DNA from: Anastrepha obliqua
Taxonomy: Eukaryota > Arthropoda > Insecta > Diptera > Tephritidae
NCBI RefSeq assembly: GCF_027943255.1
Contig: NC_072892.1
Coordinates: 125,195,792 to 125,259,791, forward strand
Length of the DNA: 64,000 bases
Reading direction: 5' to 3'
Shown: in pieces, positions 31,801 through 43,149 of the stretch
How the letters are laid out: every line of letters begins with the position of its first letter
Position numbering within the stretch: the first letter of the stretch is position 1
Translations under genes and position numbers: made by a program
The notes under the pieces: generated by a model
What the model was told of the DNA's origin: nothing
Databases searched by the model: none
What the model saw: the letters and a program-made list of their open reading frames with translations, nothing else

Positions 31801-33657
31801 GTTGTAGTTATCCATATCTTATCTGAAAAAGAGCAAAACCGAAAATTGATGGTTTCGGGATCTGTATACATATATGTTTATTATTAGATAAGGATTCTTT
31901 GTTGTTATGCATAGATATTCGTATGCAGAAAAATATTTCAATTTTCACTTTCATATATATATACCCACACATACATACACATTTCTACTTATTTTAATTA
32001 CTTCAGAGTGCATCTTTACCTTGAAAATTGATACAAGACACCATTTAGACATACCTCGGGCTCGCCATTATTCCCGGTTCCAATAACACACAAAAATACA
32101 TCCTTGCATGGCTTGCGTGTACACTTCCACGCCGCTACTTAATGGCTTGCTAATGGTGCGTGTCAGGATTTATGCACTCAAATGACCGCCAGACATCTTA
32201 TTTGTGTTGTTTATACTTATAGACACATAAATACATACATACTATCACCACCATCACCGTCACCAATGACCAAGGGCCGCCTGTTATCAACCTTTTAACA
32301 ACTATGTAAATACAATAACAACAAGGAGCAATTGATCCTTTTTGCAACTATTTGTCATGCCCGGGGTGGCTACATTTCGAGTGCGACAGTCAGTCGTTTA
32401 CTGCTAATGGCAGTCGCCTCTTCATACTCAATTGACTGCCGGACAACAAGTCATAAATGCACTAGCGGCCGGAGGGTCACCACAACTTCGCTGCTCATAA
32501 CAGCGCAATTAACAACGCAGTTGCAGCCGCTGCCGACGAACTTCTGCCTCAATTCACGGCAAATATTTTTCAATTTCAATTATGTTCTTCATGTCTACCA
32601 ACCGCATGCAGCAGCACTTCAAGTCAGCTAAATTCAGTTCAGCTGGGCTGACTTACATACATACATAGATACATACAAATACACACATACACACATATAT
32701 AAGAGTAGTTGCACTTCTTCAAATGTATTCTCTACCGCATGCACTCAAGCGAATATACAACAAATACTACGTACTACATATGTACATGTATGTGTGTGTA
32801 TGCATTAGACTGGGACAATTTGTATGACACAAAATGTTACGGTACTGCGCCGTGGATTTTCTGATTACGAACAAAAAGTTGTTCCACAACATCTTTATTT
32901 GGGTCTAAATTGCATTTCGAGGTTCCAAAATTTGATTTTTATGGAACAAGTTTTATATAGAATTTTTCAATTTAATGTAAAATTTTACGATGAACTCTAA
33001 AATCGTTCTAAAGCCACGGCCAACGAACGAAGTATGTACATATACATATATACCATATGGACCAAATAATCATTTACAATATCTGAGCAAGATCAACCAA
33101 CGCTATCAAATGATCTGATAAATAAAAAATAAATCATTTACGAGACTTCTGTTAAGTAATTGGCCGAATTGCGTCTTGATGTTGTTCCACAAATGATGCG
33201 CTGATACCTTGCCGATATTCAGGGTACCGAATGGCCTACTCAATTACTAATCGAGGTAGCTAAACGTTCAGTTCATAAAAACCGCAAAGAAATAAAATTG
33301 ATTCGGATGAAGAATAAATAAGATTTTTTAGGAAATCTTTAAGTTAAAAAAACAAGTCTGTAAAAATACATTCATACATATATGCAGTAATTAGCAATAA
33401 ATCCGCAAAAATTAATCTCTCCTTTCAAATATGGCAGATTAGCTGCAAAATGGACAGTCAGCAATCAAGACTGTCTTAAAAGGTGTTTCTTCAGAGAAAT
33501 TGGTTTGGTGGAATATTTTAGTTTGTTATTTTGGGTTTGTTCAATTAACCATAATTTCTTCTATATTTGCCTATTCTATTTACGGAATATTATCGATCAC
33601 AACATTATATATTAGTATTATGCAAAATTAAAAAAAAAACTAATATTTCTTCTAATA
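31801..33657. other. Unassigned non-coding DNA, part possibly unique
   Basis: TATG/CATA simple repeats near 31860-31980, 32210-32240, 32655-32705 and 32770-32805. 32280-32650 has a balanced, non-repetitive composition unlike the flanks and may be unique regulatory DNA; its open frame (32332-32631) has no domain. A short SINE family 1 piece lies at 33165-33200. Confidence 0.4.
33165..33200 (-). mobile_element. Short SINE family 1 fragment
   Basis: GCGTCTTGATGTTGTTCCAC plus AAATG matches the reverse strand of the SINE 3' region. Confidence 0.55.
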
Positions 33658-34000
33658 ATTTCTTCTTCTTAATTTGCGCGATAACCCCTTACGCGACTTT
33701 GGCCGAGTTTAACAAAGCGCGCCAGTCGTATCGTTGTAAAGCTCATACAACTAATTGCTCCATCGCCTGCGATTCTCGCTGCCGCCAACGTGCAAAGGTG
33801 CAAAAATCTTACGCAGAATCTTTCTCTCAAACACTCCAAGCGTCGCTTCATCGGATGTTGTCATCGTCCACGCTTCTGCGCCATACGTTAGGACGGGCAT
33901 GATGAGAGCCTTGTAGAGTGTTGGTTTTGTTCGTCGATGGAGGACTTTACTACTCATTTGCCAAAGTAGCACTTGTTGGCAAGAGAGATTTTACGGTTAA
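33658..34000 (-). mobile_element. RTE-like LINE 3' end, internally deleted (copy 4)
   Basis: Minus strand: 'LLWQMSSKVLHRRTKPTLYK', 'LTYGAEAWTMTTSDEATLGV', 'FERKILRKIFAPLHVGGSEN', then, after a deletion of about 200 bp relative to 27420-27985, '...ALCKLGQS' and the 3' terminus AGTCGCGTAAGGGGTTATCG with a (GAA)n tail. Confidence 0.85.
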
Positions 34001-34186
34001 TTTACTTTAATTTATTCTTAATACTATCATATATCACGATAATCTTCACGGTTTCGCGCTGCGTGTACGTGTTGTCCAATTGTTCGAAGCCCAGTACATT
34101 CCAAAACATTTGCTTCCTTCTTATGCCACGTTTACTCTTAATTTTGCCTTGTAATATACAATGAGTTGCAACAATTCGTATTTTGG

Positions 34187-34420
34187 TCACGGCGTGATAT
34201 GCCCGAAGTATGCGGTTTTCGACACTTTATTGTTTCTTGTTAGAAGCTCTCTTTCCTTATTAAGTTTACGTAAAACTTCTGCGTTGCTAATTCTTTGTGT
34301 CCAAGATAGTTTTAACATTCTTTGATAGCACCACATTACAAAAGCGTCCAGTTTATTCATTGTCGGGGCTTTTAGTGTCCAAGACTCAGCACCATACAGC
34401 AAAACAGACCAAACAAAACA
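34187..34420 (-). pseudogene. RTE/BovB-like LINE fragment
   Basis: Minus strand: 'LYGAESWTLKAPTMNKLDAF', 'WCYQRMLKLSWTQRISNAEV', 'LRKLNKERELL'. This is the post-RT region of a LINE distinct from the one just to its left (the pattern 'LYGAETWTLK..T..KL.AFE.W.YRR.LKISW'). A short open frame remains; no other part is present. Confidence 0.75.
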
Positions 34421-34837
34421 TTAAAGATACCGCAGCTGCAATTTTAAATTTAAGTTCGTGTTACAGAGAGCCTTCCTGTAGTTGTAAAGGGCTGTTCTAG
34501 GTACAATTATTGTTAACGATATGGAAAGAAGACAAGAATAAGCAATAGATAATGTAATTGCAAAATTGGCTGCTAGTAATGGTCAGTTGGAGGAAATCCG
34601 TAAAACACGTCTACTGAGGTTGCTACAAATTATGGCAGCAATATTCATACGGAAGAAAGGTCTTTATACTCTAAGAACGTTTTATAATCTCAAATTTTGG
34701 GAGAGCCAGTTTGTATGAGTAATCTCGTTATTCACAAAGTCAAAAGCGAGTACCCAGAGAGTTCGCTTTTTTAAAAAATAAAGTACATTTTATTTTCTAG
34801 TTATTGTAAAAAACTTATATTGGACGGATATACTATA
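34421..34837. other. Non-coding, nothing recognised
   Basis: No gene or element could be identified. Confidence 0.4.
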
Positions 34838-35235
34838 AAGGGGTTTCCAAAAAGAGGTGTTACAGGTGAATGGATTGCGCTATCGGGAGATGATTAACGA
34901 TATTTTATTGCCGGAATTGGATGGTATTGGTCTGGACAACGTTTATTTTTAACAAGACGGTGCTATGCGCCACACAAGCAAAGAAACCATTGATCTTTTA
35001 CGGGAAAAGTTTCCATACAGTGTTATCTCTCAAAGAGGTGATCACAATAACACCTTGTGAATTTTTTCTTTGGGGCCACATGAATGAATACGCCAACAGC
35101 CCAGGGTCGATTCAAGACCTCAAAGATGGAATTCGTGAGGCTATCGAGTTGCAATTCGGAAAATTTCATGAAAAAGATATTATCCTGTAAGCGTGGTCGT
35201 AGTGGTCATTTGCCTGATGTTGCAATATTTTCCAC
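34838..35235 (+). pseudogene. DD41D (rosa-like) mariner transposase C-terminal half
   Basis: The left side 'GGGGTTTCCAAAAAGAGGTG' resembles an element end. The plus strand then reads 'VNGLRYREMINDILLPELDG', 'QDGAMRHTSKETIDLLREKF', 'ITPCEFFLWGHMN', and 'GIREAIELQFGKFHEK' before 'RGRSGHLPDVAIF'. In the family the third catalytic aspartate sits in 'LTPLDFFLWG'; here it reads CEFF, so it is lost. Spacing fits DD41D, the type described as rosa in tephritids (from memory). A Jockey fragment follows immediately. Confidence 0.7.
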
Positions 35236-35237
35236 TA

Positions 35238-35935
35238 TTAGCGGCATACCACCGACCTCTACCCAATAAAGGCAGGTGTACCACAGTGAAATGTCCTAGG
35301 AGCTGTATTATACGCCTTATTTACAGGCGATCTTCCCTTATGGACAAACGCATATACCGCCACATATACCATCTGCATATAATGTCTAAGAGTAATCATG
35401 TCTCAGCTGCTTCCTTTAAACTACAAGAAAACCTCGATAATGTCTGCACCTGGTTGAAAACATGGCGCATAAAAGCAAACGAAATCAAAACCACGCAATG
35501 TATCTTGCCATCCTGTAACTTTAAACAAAACGCAAATTCCCCAAACAGATAATGATAAGTACTTAGGTATACTGCTAGACAGGCGTCTTCCATGGCGATC
35601 TCACATAATATTTTTAAAGCGGAACCAACTCGTACTTAAACTACGCTCATTGTATTGGTTACTAGATAATAAAGTGCCTATGAACCAAGCAATACTAGAA
35701 CCAATATGGAGCTACGGAGTTCAAATATGGGATTTAGCTTCAAAACCGAACTTGCAAAGAGATTTTAGTCTAAGGTGCTGCGCATGTATTCCGATGCGCT
35801 TTGGTTTGAAAGCAACGAGGTTTTACACCGTCACCTGAAAGTTTCTACAATATATGAAGAAATCGGCAATATCGCTCAGAGATACAGCAATCGCTTTGCC
35901 ACTCAGCTAAATCCACAAGCTAATAATTTATTACT
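35238..35935 (+). pseudogene. Jockey-type RT, C-terminal part
   Basis: Plus strand through shifts: '...VPQ..VLGAVLYALFTGDLP' region, 'IMSKSNHVSAASFKLQENLD', 'NVCTWLKTWRIKANEIKTTQ', 'DKYLGILLDRRLPWRSHI', 'LRSLYWLLDNKVPMNQAILE', 'WSYGVQIWDLASK'. The order is that of the last third of a Jockey RT. The catalytic 'YADDTAI' box reads 'YRHIYHLHIMS' out of frame. No ORF1 or endonuclease part is nearby. Confidence 0.8.
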
Positions 35936-36129
35936 ATTTTGCTTCGAAATACATATGTATGTACGCCTTTTAATTTAATGCGCAGTTTTAAGGTTTAAAA
36001 TATAGATATAAAATAATATAAAATATTTCTTGTTAAACAATGTTTAGAATTATGTAATAAATTCCACTAGGAGTTCTTACTCAATGTCCTTCTTTAAATT
36101 GTATCTAGAAGTTATTATACTCGTATATA

Positions 36130-37411
36130 GGACTATGAATAAGTTCGTGCGGTTTTTTTCGAAATTTGAAACTTTATTGACGTAAAATGGTTACAAATTT
36201 AATATTCAAAGTATTGTCCATCGCTTACTACTACTTTTTCCCATCTTTCTGGCAATTCACGGATTCCCTTTGTGAAAAATTCGGTCGGTTTTGCCGCAAT
36301 CCACGAATCGATCCATTTTTTGACTTCATCGTAATTACGGAAGTGCTGGTCAGCCAGGCCATGTTGCATCGATCGCAAGAGATAGTAATCGGATGGCGCA
36401 AGGTCTGGACTATACGGCGGGGGGGGGGGTAGGACACCCCATTTGAGCGTTTCTAAGTATGTTTTGACCACTTGTGCAACATGTGGCCGAGCATTGTCAT
36501 GTTGCAAAATAACTTTGTCGTGTCTATCGGCGTATTGCGGCCGTTTTTCTCGCAGTGCTCGGCTCAAACGCATCAATTGTCGTCGGTAGACATCCCCCGT
36601 AATCGTTTCATTCGGTTTCAGTAGCTCATAATACACAACACCCAGCTGGTCCCACCAGATACACAGCATAACCTTCAGGCCATGAATATTCTGCGCCGAC
36701 GTCGATGTTGAAGCATGGCCAGGGTATCCATACGTTGCCCGACGTTTTGGATTGTCGTAATGGACCCACTTTTCATCGCCAGTCACAATTCGATGCAAAA
36801 AACCCTTTCTTTTGTGCCGTTGAAGCAGTTGTTCGCATGCCATAAAACGGCGTTCAACGTCTCTTGGCTTCAATTCATACGGCACCCAATGGCCTACCTT
36901 TCGGATCATTCCCATGGCTTTTAAACGTTTGGAAATGGTTGATTGATCAACTCCCAAAGTTTTTGCAACCTCTTCTTGCGTTTGAGCCGGATCTTGATCG
37001 AGCAATTCCTCCAATTCGGTATCCATGAACTTTGGCGGCGCACCCTCGCGTTCTTCGTCTTCCAAGCCAAAATCACCACTTTTAAAGCGTGCAAACCACT
37101 TCTGGCACGTTCGCTCAGCTAGAGCATGCTCACCATAAACTTCCACCAAGATACGATGACTTTCGGCTGCTTTTTTCTTCATATTAAAATAATGAAGAAG
37201 AATCCCCCGCAAAAACACATTATTTGGCACGAAATTCGACATTTTCAAGTGTGGTAAAAATATTGTTGTTTACGCTTCAAATAAAAAACTTATACTGACG
37301 TTTGTGCCTTACGACAGTAGCTCTCCAATGAATGTTTGGAAATGTGGATCGATGGAATAATAATCAAGTTACGCCATATGTTGTAAAACCGCACGAACTT
37401 ATTCATAATCC
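36130..37411 (-). mobile_element. Nearly intact Mos1-like mariner transposon
   Basis: A 1282-bp element with TA on each side (36128-36129 and 37412-37413). Inverted ends of about 27 bp share GAATAAGTTCGTGCGGTTTT and differ at one base (GGACTATG versus GGATTATG). The length and architecture match Mos1 (about 1.29 kb). It appears to have landed in the TA-rich tail of the SINE at 37414-37710. It is the best preserved DNA transposon in the window. Confidence 0.95.
36199..37248 (-). CDS. Mariner transposase, full-length ORF with D,D35D spacing
   Basis: A 349-codon frame without stops; Mos1 transposase has 345. The start is probably the second Met (MSNFVPN), matching Mos1. It has the N-terminal paired-type helix-turn-helix region (residues about 10-110), linker WVPYEL (121-126), then the catalytic domain with TGDEKW (Asp158), HDNARPH (Asp251) and YSPDLAPSDYYL (Asp287). 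Between Asp251 and Asp287 there are 35 residues, not the 34 of mariner: an extra proline in LPPPPPYSP, encoded by the 11-G run at 36419-36429. All three aspartates are present. The enzyme would excise and insert at TA. Activity is doubtful because of the spacing. Confidence 0.9.
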   Translation of the reverse strand: MKMSNFVPNNVFLRGILLHYFNMKKKAAESHRILVEVYGEHALAERTCQKWFARFKSGDFGLEDEEREGAPPKFMDTELEELLDQDPAQTQEEVAKTLGVDQSTISKRLKAMGMIRKVGHWVPYELKPRDVERRFMACEQLLQRHKRKGFLHRIVTGDEKWVHYDNPKRRATYGYPGHASTSTSAQNIHGLKVMLCIWWDQLGVVYYELLKPNETITGDVYRRQLMRLSRALREKRPQYADRHDKVILQHDNARPHVAQVVKTYLETLKWGVLPPPPPYSPDLAPSDYYLLRSMQHGLADQHFRNYDEVKKWIDSWIAAKPTEFFTKGIRELPERWEKVVVSDGQYFEY

Positions 37412-37413
37412 TA

Positions 37414-37710
37414 TGGCGCATACACTCTTTTGGGTGTTTGGCTTCTTCCTCCTATTTGTGGCCTGCGTCTTGATGTGGTTCCACAAATGAAGGGACCTAC
37501 AGTTTCAACCCGACCCCGAACGGCAGATATTTTTATGAGGAGATTTTTCATGGCAGAAATACACTCGGAAGTTTGTCATTGCCTGCCGAGGAGGGACCTC
37601 TATTAGAAAAAACTTGTTCTTTATTTTGGTCTTTCAACGAGATTCAAACCTACGTTCTCTCTGAATTCTGAATGGTAGTCACGTACCAAGCCATTCGGTT
37701 ACGGCGGCCG
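37414..37710 (-). mobile_element. tRNA-derived SINE (family 1), near full length
   Basis: Reverse copy ending ...TTCGGTTACGGCGGCCG at 37710, so the minus-strand head is GCCGCCGTAACCGAATGGCT. It includes the B-box region (GGTTTGAATCTCG, one change), the 'CATGGCAGAAATACACTCGG' and 'CCACAAATAGGAGGAAG' blocks and the tail next to the mariner end. Confidence 0.9.
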
Positions 37711-39598
37711 AAGTTATGCTGAATATTATTTTTAAATGAGTGTTTGTATGTAAATGGAGTTAAAAAAATATAAATAAATGATGCAGAAAAAAGTATATAA
37801 AGAGGAAGTTATTGTATTCGTAAAGAATCATATTTGGACGTCCAAGAAAAAACTCCAGGCCATATTTATATTTATTTCGGAAATTATTAGTTCTCTCTCA
37901 ATTTTGTTAGAAATTATGCAAAGTGGTCGATAAATTCTTGAACAGCTTCTAACCAGCAATCTGGCTGGAAAATGTTGCAACATATTTGCAATTAACTAAC
38001 TTTCGTATTTTATAATGGAATTCGAGGTTGGTCAGATTGAACCAAATACTTGCCTTTAAGTGGGTGTACTTCTTTTAGATCCCAAAACTTTGGCCATACC
38101 TCTACGATCCTACTTTTTTCAAGTTCTGACTTTGTTTGGACTCAGCGTAAATCTTTCATGAAATTGATTTATCAAATGTTATGGTAAATTTTTTTTTTGG
38201 TCGATTAGTGTGATTTGAAAATTCTATTGTATATAAATCTAGAATATTGTATATAAGTAAAATTGAAGACCTCAAAATGCAGTTTGGACCTACCTATGTA
38301 TGTAAATTTGTCGTAGACGAATTTTCTGTTCATATTAAAAAGGAGGAATTATAATTTCTTCGGCGCGGTATGTGTTGCAAAATCGCCCCGACCTAATAAA
38401 CATAAGTACGTGTATGCCTGCACATATGCACTGAGCAATTCTGTGGTGTTTTTGTTTTTGGATTTTCATCTATTGCCGGTATTAGACTAGGCCTGTTTGC
38501 TGGATGCTTGTTTGCTCCCTTTCGTTGTCGTAGTTGCTGTCGTTGTTTTTCTGTTGGTGCGTTTGCCATCAGGGTGGGAGGTAAACAATAGTAAAAGCTA
38601 ACGAAAACCTACACGCCGACAACGTGCACACAATTTTGTAAACAAAAGCAGCCACCAGTAAGTCAGTTAGCTACTCGGTAAGTTGGTGCAGCTGCGGCAT
38701 CCACGAGAATCAATGCAGCCGAGCTGAAAAACAGTGAAACAGGTTGAGCAACTGATTTAATGCACGATTGGCTCGATTGTCTGATTGCCTGTTGGAATGG
38801 ACGCTCTCTTGTCGGTTTGATGTTGCAGAACAAATTTGAGCGGATTGTCTTTGAATGAGTGACTTTTTGAGACGCGCTTTTTTCATAGGTATTTGTCAGA
38901 TGATGAAAATAAAGAAGAAGTAAATATTTGCATTTGCAAACAAAAAATATGATGCACAAGTAAGGTTTTTATATATTATAGAAGCGTAGGATATTGTACC
39001 CGAAAGGTATTCTAGTTACTTTAGCCGGTAAATTTATGCTGTGAGAGTTTTTGCTGTAAATGCATAGAATCTTAGCCATACTTCTTTTGGTATGCTGCTG
39101 GTGTGGGGTGACATAGCATGTATTTAGACCGCATGTAAAAGCGGGTCATAGGAACAATTATGGCATCATGCTTGCGGGAGGTCCTATTAGAGAGTGAATT
39201 TCTCCATTCGTACTTTCCTAAATCATAAACTCACTATCTTGGGAGGTATTACCTACTCACTACCCGTGGTTGAATGTAACGATTTTTTTGTACTTGAAGA
39301 TATTTATTTCGAAAACTGCCAAAAAAAAAAAACTATTGAAAAAAATATAACATAATTTTTATAAAATAATTTGTTATACTTCCCAGCGAGTTCGTTCAAA
39401 AAGTAGCTTATTTTAACAATGAAATTCAATATACTTATTAATTAATTATTAATTATTACTAAAATTAATTATTACTAAACTGCTGTAAATACCTTTTTTA
39501 AATGGTTTAAAAGGAGTAGATTGAAAGCTTAAAATGATAATACAAAACACAAATATTATTGGAATGCATTTTTTTGTATTAAAATCTGGTAAATAATT
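37711..39598. other. Unassigned non-coding DNA, part possibly unique
   Basis: 38440-38900 is non-repetitive, contains GTTGTCGTAG-TTGCTGTCGTTG and AAAAGCAGCCACCAGT (38644-38659), the latter shared with 46688-46703. It may be conserved non-coding DNA. The remainder is AT-rich; TATG-type simple sequence is minor. A minus-strand open frame at 38663-38959 has no domain. Confidence 0.4.
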
Positions 39599-40060
39599 TC
39601 ATAGCATTAATTTTTTGAAATATGATTTCCGGCATATGTCCGCCGTGGTTACGAGTTACATGGTCCATTCGATAAGTCCAATAAAGCGATTATTAAGCGC
39701 GCTGTAAGGCAAGTTGCACTTTATGTTCAAATGTCGTCGATGTTTGGCTGATGAATTTTGGAAAAAAATTCAGTCAGCTCACAATTCAATCATAACGGAT
39801 GCGTCTTCCTCAATTCGAAAAAAATGAGAACCGATAATGCCGCCAGTGCTCAATGAAGTTCGTGAACAGATTTATTTTTATCCAAGTAAATTTGGATGCG
39901 TTGTTTTGACGTTAAGCGATTGATGATGACTTGCCAAGGCGTAATGAATACTGAAGGTGGCGTCTTCCTAAAATAGTTACTTTCCTTTCGCGATTTTAAC
40001 AAGTCTGACGTCAGGCTCCTTTCCAATACAAATAAAACGAACAAAACAAACAAAAGGAGG
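39599..40060 (-). mobile_element. DD41D (rosa-like) mariner, internally deleted
   Basis: Minus strand: N-terminal 'INRLTSKQRIQIYLDKNKSV' near 39870-39930, degraded centre, then 'VTTADICRKSYFKK' / 'RNHGGHMPEIIFQK' near 39615-39655, the C-terminus. The middle of the transposase is deleted, so it would depend on a complete relative. Related pieces are at 34838, 54745, 57893, 60790 and 61840. Confidence 0.7.
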
Positions 40061-40339
40061 AGAAATTACATGTTTGTGAAAATTTAGAGAATGGCTTGCT
40101 CATATTATGATTTGCACTGTAAATGTGAAAGTACTCAAAACGTTAAATTGTGAAAGCAAGAATTATAAAAATACATCCAAATGCAGTTTTTATGTTGTTA
40201 TACGTATGACGCCGCGGCAAGAAATTGTGTTTTTGTATATATCATTTCTTGCGCTTGGTAGTTTCTATTGCTTTCACCTACTCTTTCTGTTCACAAACAA
40301 GTAATTCCTCTTCCTTCTGTTTATTTATTCATGGAGTCT

Positions 40340-41790
40340 GTCGTCAGTCATGGCTGAAATGTTGGAAGGAGCATTGGCTGTACTCAGCTGATGGGCTGCC
40401 AGTGGCGGTCTTAGAATCAACTCTGACGAAATGGAGTTGAGGTTATTCACCATAAGATACAAACCTCCACCTTTTAGACGTCCTATATTAAACAACCAAT
40501 TTCTTAAGCTCTCGTCGGAAGTTAAGTGTCTTGATGTAATACTTGACTCGCTGCATCTCGGAAATCAGTTAATAAGGCCTGTATAGCTTTCTACTCCTGG
40601 AAATTTATTTTCAGCAAAAAAATGGAGTCTCAAGTCACGTATCGTACTCTGGATGTACAACTTAGTGGTTCTACCAATTTTGACATATGATTTCCTAGTT
40701 TGGTGAGTAGCTCTTCGGAAGTGCTATAACATCTACTAAATCTCTCCATCCGCGAGCTAGGTTTTGAAGGTTATGTTAGGGCTATCTTTCAAAGCAGGCT
40801 GGAATGAAAGGAGGGAAGACTCTGAACTGGCATAGGTACCTCTGTTTGCACTGACGTATCCCAGATGAAACCTGAAGTTGGAGTGGGTTTTTCTCTAAAT
40901 CAGCCAATATTTCAGTCGGCTGTAAATTATCGAAAATTGGTAGTGTTTTTCAGGCAGAGGTCTTCGCGATCCTGCTGGCATGCAAAATGCTTAGAGATCG
41001 TCAAGCTGCGATCAAGGCCCGATCGTCGCGATGTTGTAGCTCTCTTCTGTTCAACTCCTGTAAGGAGGAGATCAAATGTCTCGAACGTGTAGAAAACATT
41101 TTTCTTATCTAGGTTGCAGGGCATAGGAAAATAGAGGGAAATTAAATTGCTGATGAGTTTGCCTGAAAAGAGTTGTTGTTGCATCATAAACATTCGCCAT
41201 ACATATACGGGAAATGCAGTTGAAATCACAGTCCCTAGCCATATATAAACCCGGGTCGTTCCGGATACATATAATGGATTGTCGTGGAAACGATTGCCGC
41301 TTGCCAGGAAGGGGTCGACAGCACCGGTTTCAGTTATGCCCATCTCAAACATTGGCTTGACTTCCCTTAGCCGTGGTTAAAAGGAAACTATACAATGTCT
41401 TTCTAAAAAAAGCGCAGGACAGGTGAAGTTCTATCTCATCGTGTGCTATCTCTAAAAACACTTTGGTCTCAGTATGACAGAAGCAGGACACTTAAAGTGC
41501 TGGGGATCCATTGAACTTCATAACTCACAGCGGTGTTCACATCCCATTACGTGACCGGAACTCATGCGGAGAAACTTGGACTTCCGTACAACCCTCATTG
41601 CAGAATCAGTGGGGATCCTGCAGAGAAAGTGACTGCAGTAGACGACCTTCTTTGTAAATGTCTAAGTGTAGCGGCCAGGCTCTCGAGGTTACTTTGGGGA
41701 TAACCTGAAGCAGTTCTCCGGCCTTGATCCATTTTCTTTTCTCCACTACATCAAAACCACTGCATGGTTGCAGATGGGGTTTCTTCCTTT
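40340..41790 (+). pseudogene. I-type retrotransposon ORF2, C-terminal half (plus)
   Basis: Plus strand, many shifts: 'GLRINSDEMELRLFTIRYKP', 'KLSSEVKCLDVILDSLHLGN' (end of RT), 'WSLKSRIVLWMYNLVVLPIL', RNase H 'VFQAEVFAILLACKMLRDRQ' (about 40945-41000), 'VAGHRKIEGN-IADEFA', and after the repeat insert at 41171-41312 the terminal 'VTGTHAEKLGLPYNPHCRI' Cys/His region. It runs tail-to-tail into a second I-type fragment on the minus strand. Confidence 0.75.
41171..41312 (+). repeat. Dispersed repeat with CCCGGGTCGTTCCGG block
   Basis: GTTGTTGCATCATAAACATT, then 'CGCCATACATATACGGGAAATG' forming an imperfect hairpin, then AAACCCGGGTCGTTCCGG and 'GTCGTGGAAACG'. It splits the RNase H region from the C-terminus of the surrounding retroelement, so it inserted there. 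Start and end blocks match 3196-3607. Confidence 0.6.
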
Positions 41791-41819
41791 AAATTTTGTA
41801 ATTTGTTGCAGGTAGTGGT

Positions 41820-43120
41820 CTACATTATGGTATTAAAACGAGACTCTAGTGGTATTTCATCGCCATGTCTGAAATTTCATAGATTTGCTGCAGGAAACGT
41901 TCACCGAAAGAGCGAAGTCTTGGTCTGGCTAAACCTGGACATTCGCATAAATAGTGGGAAAGATTTTCTTTGACCCCTCCGCCGACAGCTTCTGCCGATG
42001 GGATTGAAAGGAAGGTTAAGCTTGGCTGCATGATGCCCACCTGCCAATGACCTGTAAGGGTTGCAGTAATACATGAAATGCTTGAGCGAGAGCATTCTAG
42101 TGGTTATGACCTCCTCTGGATGTTGTAAAACGGTCATGTTTTTCTTCTTGTAGTGCATGCAGCTAATTACTTCCACATTCTTTCGGCTAAAGCAAAGTAG
42201 TGTGACGCAATGGATGTTCTTATTGTATTGAATGGGATAGCAACTCCCACGGCCTCTGTTATGTCTAGTGCTGAACCGTCTGCTATCTCATTACCCTCTA
42301 TATTCCTGTGCCCGGGAATCCATATATGAGTAATTTGGAGCCAATGATCAAGCAATTGTAGTTCCTCTCTACACTGTGCAACTAGTTTGGATGAAATGGA
42401 ATTGGATTGTAAAGCCTTGATTGCTGCTTGACTGTCTGTGTAAAGATAGCTACTCTTGCACCAATTTCTTTGTAGTGTTTCAGTGATTTGCATGCTTCCC
42501 TGATTGCTAATAGGAGCACGCTGGCATAGTCAGCAAGTCGAGTTGATTTGTATAAATTGAGCGGTTCTGAATAGAGGCCAGCTCCCACAGCACAGTTCAT
42601 CTTAGAACCGTCAGTGCAGATTTTGATATCGAATATTCCAATCACTTTCCCTTTCCTTCATTCGACTCATTCGGTGGAAAACGTGCCGTAAAGTCTTTCT
42701 TGAAGTTGAGGCCGGTGATTGTGAAGTCTGATTTGTTTTTGAGCGGTGTGGATTCCTGGAGGACCTTGCGCTGACCGTACAATCTTGTTATCCTGTTTCA
42801 TGAGCTCTGAGTCTCCCCGCGCTGCATGTGGCGATTGTTTTTATAAGTAAGTCTAATTGTAACAGATGTGGTAGCACGTTAAGCGCTTCAGTAGGACTAG
42901 TGCTAAGTGCTTCTGTGGTTAAGATACATGCTAATCTTTGTAACTTGTTTAGCTGGGTTTGGTTGCATTTCTTTTCCATAGCGCGCCATCAGACTAGAGC
43001 CGCTTATGTTACTATCGGTCGTACAACGGCTGTGTAGGACCAATTGGATAACTTTGGTTGAAGATCTCATTTTTTATCCAACATTATCTTGCACGTGTAA
43101 AGTGCTATATTAGCTTTTTT
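41820..43120 (-). pseudogene. I-type retrotransposon ORF2, C-terminal half (minus)
   Basis: Minus strand: 'QLNKLQRLACILTTEALSTS' (RT end, 42788-42979), RNase H 'ICTDGSKMNCAVGAGLYSEP' and 'YASVLLLAIREACKSLKHY' (42382-42645), 'YTDSQAAIKALQSNS' and 'IWIPGHRNIEGNEIADGSAL' (42167-42493), then the terminal 'HLLCECPGLARPRLR'-like Cys/His region near 41880-41960. RNase H catalytic motifs survive in pieces across frameshifts. It is a different lineage from the plus-strand copy facing it, judging by the sequence. Confidence 0.8.
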
Positions 43121-43149
43121 CACCCTGTATTCCACCTGGTGCCTCCACC

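Noticed and set aside
32332..32631. 99-codon frame in a unique region
   Set aside because: No domain, no splice context and low-information composition; the region is better treated as non-coding.
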